Of a DNA stretch of 64,000 nt, positions 60,165 through 64,000 are shown piece after piece. The notes below the pieces were generated by a model that saw nothing but the letters and a program-made list of their open reading frames with translations, ran no database searches and was not told the DNA's origin. This stretch comes from Bifidobacterium psychraerophilum (GTDB lineage: Bacteria > Actinomycetota > Actinomycetes > Actinomycetales > Bifidobacteriaceae), in assembly GCF_000741705.1 (NCBI RefSeq), contig NZ_JGZI01000010.1, positions 744,001 to 808,000 on the forward strand, given 5' to 3'. Within the stretch, counting starts at the first letter, position 1, and each line of letters begins with the position of its first letter. The position numbers and the translations under genes are program-made.

Positions 60165-62474
60165 ATGGCAACACACGACGAATCAATCATCATCGAGCAT
60201 GCAACAACCAATAATCTCAGGAACATCAACGTCTCCATACCCAAACGCCGGATCACCGTGGTCACCGGTGTATCCGGTTCCGGGAAATCATCCCTGGTAT
60301 TCTCAACGCTTGCCGCGGAATCGCAACGCAATGCCAGCCAAGGATACAGCGCCTACATTCGGCACCTGCTGCCGAAATACGACGCGCCCGACGTGGAGCG
60401 AATCGAACATCTCCCCTTCTCCATCGTCGTGACGCAACAGACCCTGAGCGGTAATGCCAGATCCACCGTCGGAACGTACAGCGATCTGTTCACCGCCCTT
60501 CGCCTGCTCTTCTCTCGCGTCGCGAAACCATGGATCGGCTATTCGATGGCCTATTCCTTCAACAATCCGGCGGGGATGTGCCCGAGATGCCAAGGTCTGG
60601 GCACCACCACAAGCATCCTGCCCTCCCGCTTGCTCAACACATCGGCATCACTGAACGAGGGGGCCATACTATTCCCCACCTTCCAGCCAGGCGGATGGCG
60701 GCTGACCCGGTACGCGGATTCCGGCTTTTTCGACAATGATCTGCCCTTGGAACAATGGCCGCAATCATCCATCGAACTGTTGCTGCATGGCGGCAAACAG
60801 AAACCACCACACCCGGCGGCCTCATGGCACAAAACAGCCAGCTACCTCGGGCTCATCCCTCGCATAGAGCAGAGTTTCCTCAATCAGGGCACGGGAGCCT
60901 ATGCAAGCGAGATCAAAGGAATCACCACCAGCACGACCTGTCCGGATTGCCAAGGTGCACGGGTCAATGAACGGGCCCGCTCGGCGATGATCGAGGGAGT
61001 GAATATCGCCGATTGCTGCGCGATGAGCATCGTCGAGCTCCGCTCCTGGCTCAGCAGGCTTGAGAACAGCCATGCCGCCGTGATTATCAAAGAGCTTCTC
61101 AATGGCATAGACAACCTCATGGCGGTGGGACTCGGCTATCTCAGCCTTTCCAGAACCACGACGAGTCTGTCCGGCGGCGAGGCCCAACGTCTGAAACTCG
61201 CCCATTATCTGAACAGTCCACTCAGTGATGTGCTCTATATCTTCGACGAGCCAAGCGTCGGACTTCACCCCCACGACCTCATCGGAGTCAAAACCATCTT
61301 CACGGGACTCCGGGATAAAGGGAACACCGTCGTCATCGTCGATCATGACCCGGATGTCATCGCGATCGCCGACAAGGTCATCGACCTGGGGCCGGGTGCT
61401 GGAAGCGATGGCGGAGAGGTCGTTTTCGCGGGGAGCTATCACGAACTGCTCAGCAGCGAGACGGCCACGGCGCGAGCGTTGCGACACCCCGGAACACTGC
61501 GAAGCGCTCCCGACGATGGGGCCAGCCAACACAACAGCTCCCATAGCTTCGATATCAGCACTTTCAGTGCACGCAACCTCCATAATGTCGCCGTCAGCAT
61601 CCCGAAAGACTGCCTGTGCACGGTGACGGGCGTTGCGGGTTCCGGCAAAAGCACGCTTTTGACCGAAGGCTTCATGAAACAGCACCGGGCCGTGATGCTT
61701 GACCAGAAAGCCATACACGCCAATAGCCGTTCGAACATCCTGAGTTATATGGGAGTCTTCGAAGCCTTACGAAAGGACTTTTCAGCCGCAACGCACAGAA
61801 GCGCCTCCCTGTTCTCATACAACGGCGAGGGGGCTTGCCCCGGATGCAAAGGGAAAGGCATAGTCACCATAGACATCGCCTATCTTGGGGAAAGCTCATA
61901 CACCTGCGAGGATTGCGCGGGGTCCAGATATTCCCCTGACGCTCTCAGAGCAGTGCATCGGGGGCTGAACATCGCCCAGGCTCTGAAACTGAGCGCCCGG
62001 GAGGCGCGGCGCCGTTATCCCATCCCCATCGGTGCGGCCATGCGACGACTCGAGGATGTTGGTCTGGATTACCTCTCGATAGGGCAATCATTGGATACGC
62101 TCTCAGGCGGCGAACTGCAACGACTGAAATTGGCGAAACTGCTAATGGAGCGCACCGATGGCGCACTGATCCTGGATGAACCGACCAGCGGACTGCATGA
62201 GTCGAATATCCAACAACTGATCGATCTGCTGCGTCGTCTCATCCGGGACCAGGGCATCAGCATCATCGTGATCGAACACAATATGCGCTTCATCGGGCAG
62301 TCCGATTGGGTGATCGACGTCGGACCGGGAGCCGGAAGCGAGGGAGGACGCATACTCTTCGAAGGCTCGCCGCAAGGCTTGGCCGCTTACGGTGAAACAC
62401 CCAGTGGACGGGCTCTACGGTCCTATTTCTCGCCGGACCCATCCAAGCGCATCGACACAGCCAAGTTGTCATGA
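60165..62474 (+). CDS. UvrA-like ABC-ATPase, DrrC/UvrA2 type
   Basis: 769 residues with two ABC modules arranged as in UvrA but without its long UvrB-binding insertion. Module 1: Walker A VTGVSGSGKSS, signature TSLSGGEAQRLKLA, Walker B LYIFDEPSVGLHP. Module 2: Walker A GVAGSGKST, signature DTLSGGELQRLKLAKLL, Walker B LILDEPTSGLH. Zinc-finger cysteine pairs: CPRCQG and CPDCQG; CPGCKG and CEDCAG. Short UvrA paralogs next to MarR genes are associated with drug self-resistance (DrrC) by acting on drug-bound DNA. Start is uncertain: ATG 60165 is chosen over 60138 and 60153 for GGGTGAT upstream. Confidence 0.9.
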   Translation: MATHDESIIIEHATTNNLRNINVSIPKRRITVVTGVSGSGKSSLVFSTLAAESQRNASQGYSAYIRHLLPKYDAPDVERIEHLPFSIVVTQQTLSGNARSTVGTYSDLFTALRLLFSRVAKPWIGYSMAYSFNNPAGMCPRCQGLGTTTSILPSRLLNTSASLNEGAILFPTFQPGGWRLTRYADSGFFDNDLPLEQWPQSSIELLLHGGKQKPPHPAASWHKTASYLGLIPRIEQSFLNQGTGAYASEIKGITTSTTCPDCQGARVNERARSAMIEGVNIADCCAMSIVELRSWLSRLENSHAAVIIKELLNGIDNLMAVGLGYLSLSRTTTSLSGGEAQRLKLAHYLNSPLSDVLYIFDEPSVGLHPHDLIGVKTIFTGLRDKGNTVVIVDHDPDVIAIADKVIDLGPGAGSDGGEVVFAGSYHELLSSETATARALRHPGTLRSAPDDGASQHNSSHSFDISTFSARNLHNVAVSIPKDCLCTVTGVAGSGKSTLLTEGFMKQHRAVMLDQKAIHANSRSNILSYMGVFEALRKDFSAATHRSASLFSYNGEGACPGCKGKGIVTIDIAYLGESSYTCEDCAGSRYSPDALRAVHRGLNIAQALKLSAREARRRYPIPIGAAMRRLEDVGLDYLSIGQSLDTLSGGELQRLKLAKLLMERTDGALILDEPTSGLHESNIQQLIDLLRRLIRDQGISIIVIEHNMRFIGQSDWVIDVGPGAGSEGGRILFEGSPQGLAAYGETPSGRALRSYFSPDPSKRIDTAKLS

Positions 62475-62548
62475 GGCACTCCGGGCATCCGACCTGGCAC
62501 GTCGCATGAACGACGCACCAGGATCATCCGTGCCCGCACCAGCCGGTC

Positions 62549-63091
62549 TTACTTGCCTGCGAAATCCTTGCTGGCTACGGTTGCGCCACTCGCATCCCTG
62601 TAGATCACCCGAACCACCGGATTATCCACTTCCACCGCGCTCTTCATCATCGTGGCGATGGATTGGAATGTGGAAGCCTGCTTATCCAGACCCGAGTTGA
62701 GCTGGTCGGCCAGACCCGCCGTGGATGCACTCATGCCGTCAGGCAAGGTGAAGTCGTATACCAGCGCGTTGCCCTCACCACGGACGTCAAGCGACATCCC
62801 ACCGGATTCCGCCTGTGATTTCACGGAGGACAGCTGGCTTTGCACCTCGTCGGATTTTACATACTCGTCGATTGACTTGTATCTCCCGGAAGCCGGACTT
62901 GAAGTGTCCGATGTGCTCTTGCTGGCATCCGGATTCGCGGTTGCGGTTTTGGTTGTGTTTGCCTTGGACGACTGAGTCTGTGACGGGGTGGCGTCGTCAG
63001 CCGCATTCGACGAACCGCAGGCGGACAATGATGCCATCAGACAGAGCGAACCCACCCCGGCAGCCATAATGGACAGAGTTCTCTTCTTCAT
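62549..63091 (-). CDS. secreted lipoprotein of DUF4854 type
   Basis: 180 residues. The signal peptide ends with lipobox LSAC (Cys25). A Ser/Thr/Asn-rich spacer follows (about 26-70), then a globular domain SIDEYVKSDEVQSQLSSVKSQAESGGMSLDVRGEGNALVYDF, consistent with the DUF4854 proteins of Bifidobacterium. Function unknown. The ATG has GAGAAGAAGGGGAACGAT upstream. It converges with the UvrA-like gene and diverges from the isochorismatase-family gene. Confidence 0.82.
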   Translation of the reverse strand: MKKRTLSIMAAGVGSLCLMASLSACGSSNAADDATPSQTQSSKANTTKTATANPDASKSTSDTSSPASGRYKSIDEYVKSDEVQSQLSSVKSQAESGGMSLDVRGEGNALVYDFTLPDGMSASTAGLADQLNSGLDKQASTFQSIATMMKSAVEVDNPVVRVIYRDASGATVASKDFAGK

Positions 63092-63241
63092 ATCGTTCCC
63101 CTTCTTCTCCCTGGATACGTTCAGGCAACTTTACACAAGTGCTTGAGCGGAACCAAATGGAGCCGGCCGCCAGGGGGCTCGACACAGGCGGAATCGACTG
63201 CCGGAACCGAGATCACCTCGGGTCCGATTACCATAAGGGTC

Positions 63242-63796
63242 ATGACCTGTGAAAGCGCCCTGATAATCATTGACTTCCAGAACGCGGTGGTGCGAGACTG
63301 CGTGGATGTGCCCGCAATCATCGAACGACTCAACCTGCTCATCGGCAGAGCACGGGAACATCAGGTGCCTGTCATCTGGGTTCAGGATGATGACGAAGGG
63401 CACCGCAAGGGCAGCGATGCGTGGCGGCTCGATAAGCGTTTGGACGTGCGCGAAGACGATATATTCTCCGACAAACGATACGGCGACGCCTTCGCCGAAA
63501 CCTCCTTGCAACGGACATTGGAGTCACTCGGTGCGACAACGTTGGTCATCGCCGGTGCCCAGAGCGCGGCATGCATCCGCTGCACCTGGCATAGCGCCCT
63601 GCTGCGCGGTTTCAACACCGTGTTGGTGACGGATGCACACACCACCGAGGACATGAATTACGGCGAATACGAGCTCAGCGCCAAACAGATCATTGACTTC
63701 ACCAATCTGTATGCGCAATACGGCAGCGAATGGCCGGCCAACAGAGGCACCGCACTGCCCACGGACTCCATCGACTTCGCCAAGCCGCTGCTGTAA
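63242..63796 (+). CDS. isochorismatase-family hydrolase
   Basis: 184-residue cysteine hydrolase. Catalytic triad residues: Asp in LIIIDFQN, Lys or Arg in the GSDAW...LDKRL region, and the nucleophile Cys in GAQSAACIRCT. Members act as nicotinamidases, isochorismatases, ureidoacrylate or N-carbamoyl hydrolases. The short length and absence of an HIS-type metal cluster point to the general cysteine-hydrolase branch. Start ATG 63242 with AAGGGTC upstream. A frame to 63143 is non-homologous. It stands alone. Confidence 0.85.
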   Translation: MTCESALIIIDFQNAVVRDCVDVPAIIERLNLLIGRAREHQVPVIWVQDDDEGHRKGSDAWRLDKRLDVREDDIFSDKRYGDAFAETSLQRTLESLGATTLVIAGAQSAACIRCTWHSALLRGFNTVLVTDAHTTEDMNYGEYELSAKQIIDFTNLYAQYGSEWPANRGTALPTDSIDFAKPLL

Positions 63797-63918
63797 GCCG
63801 CCCGTCACCGTATAAGCCAGTTGCAACACAACAATTCTCGCAAAACGGTACGCATATTGTCCGTGATTGCATCTCCGGTGATGCGACCACGGACGACGGA
63901 CGATTCTCACAGCCGCTC

Positions 63919-64000
63919 TTAGAAAGCAGACAGGCTTGTCAGCTGCTGGGACAGCAGTGCGGATAGCAGGGGCTGACGCTTCTTGGTGAAGTGACCGTCA
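63919..64000 (-). CDS. C-terminal end of an unidentified protein (cut by window edge)
   Basis: The minus strand reads HFTKKRQPLLSALLSQQLTS then LSAF and TAA at 63919. Codon usage looks coding and the stop lies at the far 3' end. Too short to assign. The gap 63797-63918 shows nothing else. Confidence 0.45.
   Translation of the reverse strand, partial: DGHFTKKRQPLLSALLSQQLTSLSAF

Overview
The window looks like chromosomal DNA of a high-GC Gram-positive bacterium, most likely a member of the Bifidobacteriaceae. This is inferred from actinobacteria-restricted families (DUF3052, DUF3107, a zincin_2/DUF2342 metalloprotease, a Lon-type PDZ protease), an ileS preceded by a T-box of the translational type known from Actinobacteria, SPFH, DapF and MurI genes in an actinobacterial style, and a very long fused 2-hydroxyacyl-CoA dehydratase activase. 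No prophage, insertion sequence, CRISPR array or rRNA was seen. There is one tRNA, for Arg with anticodon CCT. Genes lie on both strands in short operons, and convergent pairs are separated by strong hairpins.

1-6.2 kb: cell-surface and small-protein region. It holds the start of a secreted protein, a cell-wall-anchored phytase-like/PAP2 phosphatase, a DsrE-like protein, a membrane-anchored coiled-coil protein and DUF3052. 6.2-6.76 kb is non-coding and packed with hairpins. 6.76-12.9 kb resembles the conserved actinobacterial neighbourhood of a PDZ/Lon-like protease, a zincin_2 protein, a short UvrD-type helicase, an APH-like kinase and DUF3107. 12.9-16.6 kb holds a PHP phosphoesterase, a VKOR-family protein, dapF and murI. 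16.8-21.3 kb holds a patatin-like hydrolase, a LysR regulator divergent from aspA, and an SPFH protein.

21.5-36.7 kb is the metabolic heart of the window. It contains two PLP-dependent sulfur-amino-acid enzymes, one behind a 24-codon leader frame that ends on the enzyme's start codon. It also contains an aldo/keto reductase and a complete branched-chain-type amino-acid ABC importer condensed into three proteins (LivK, fused LivH-LivM, fused LivG-LivF), with a coupled short-chain dehydrogenase and an upstream URO-D-family protein. Divergent to this is an operon of a MetY-like enzyme, an atypical ProC-like imine reductase and an M20 amidohydrolase. A canonical proC lies close by. The arrangement suggests uptake and processing of a nitrogen- or sulfur-containing small molecule. 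The substrate is unknown.

37-42.5 kb holds a NarL-type two-component system next to a 14-TM MFS exporter, plus S51-like and NTF2-like proteins. 42.7-52.7 kb holds ileS with its T-box, a GCS2-type glutamate-cysteine ligase and the 1613-residue dehydratase activase. 53-58 kb holds xseA-xseB, a Fur-family regulator with an AT-rich Fur-like box and a downstream 13-cysteine protein, an EEP-family membrane protein, tRNA-Arg and a TetR regulator. 58-64 kb holds two tandem hexapeptide acetyltransferases, a MarR regulator whose start codon lies inside a perfect dyad and which precedes a UvrA-like ABC protein, a lipoprotein, an isochorismatase-family hydrolase and the last codons of an unidentified gene.
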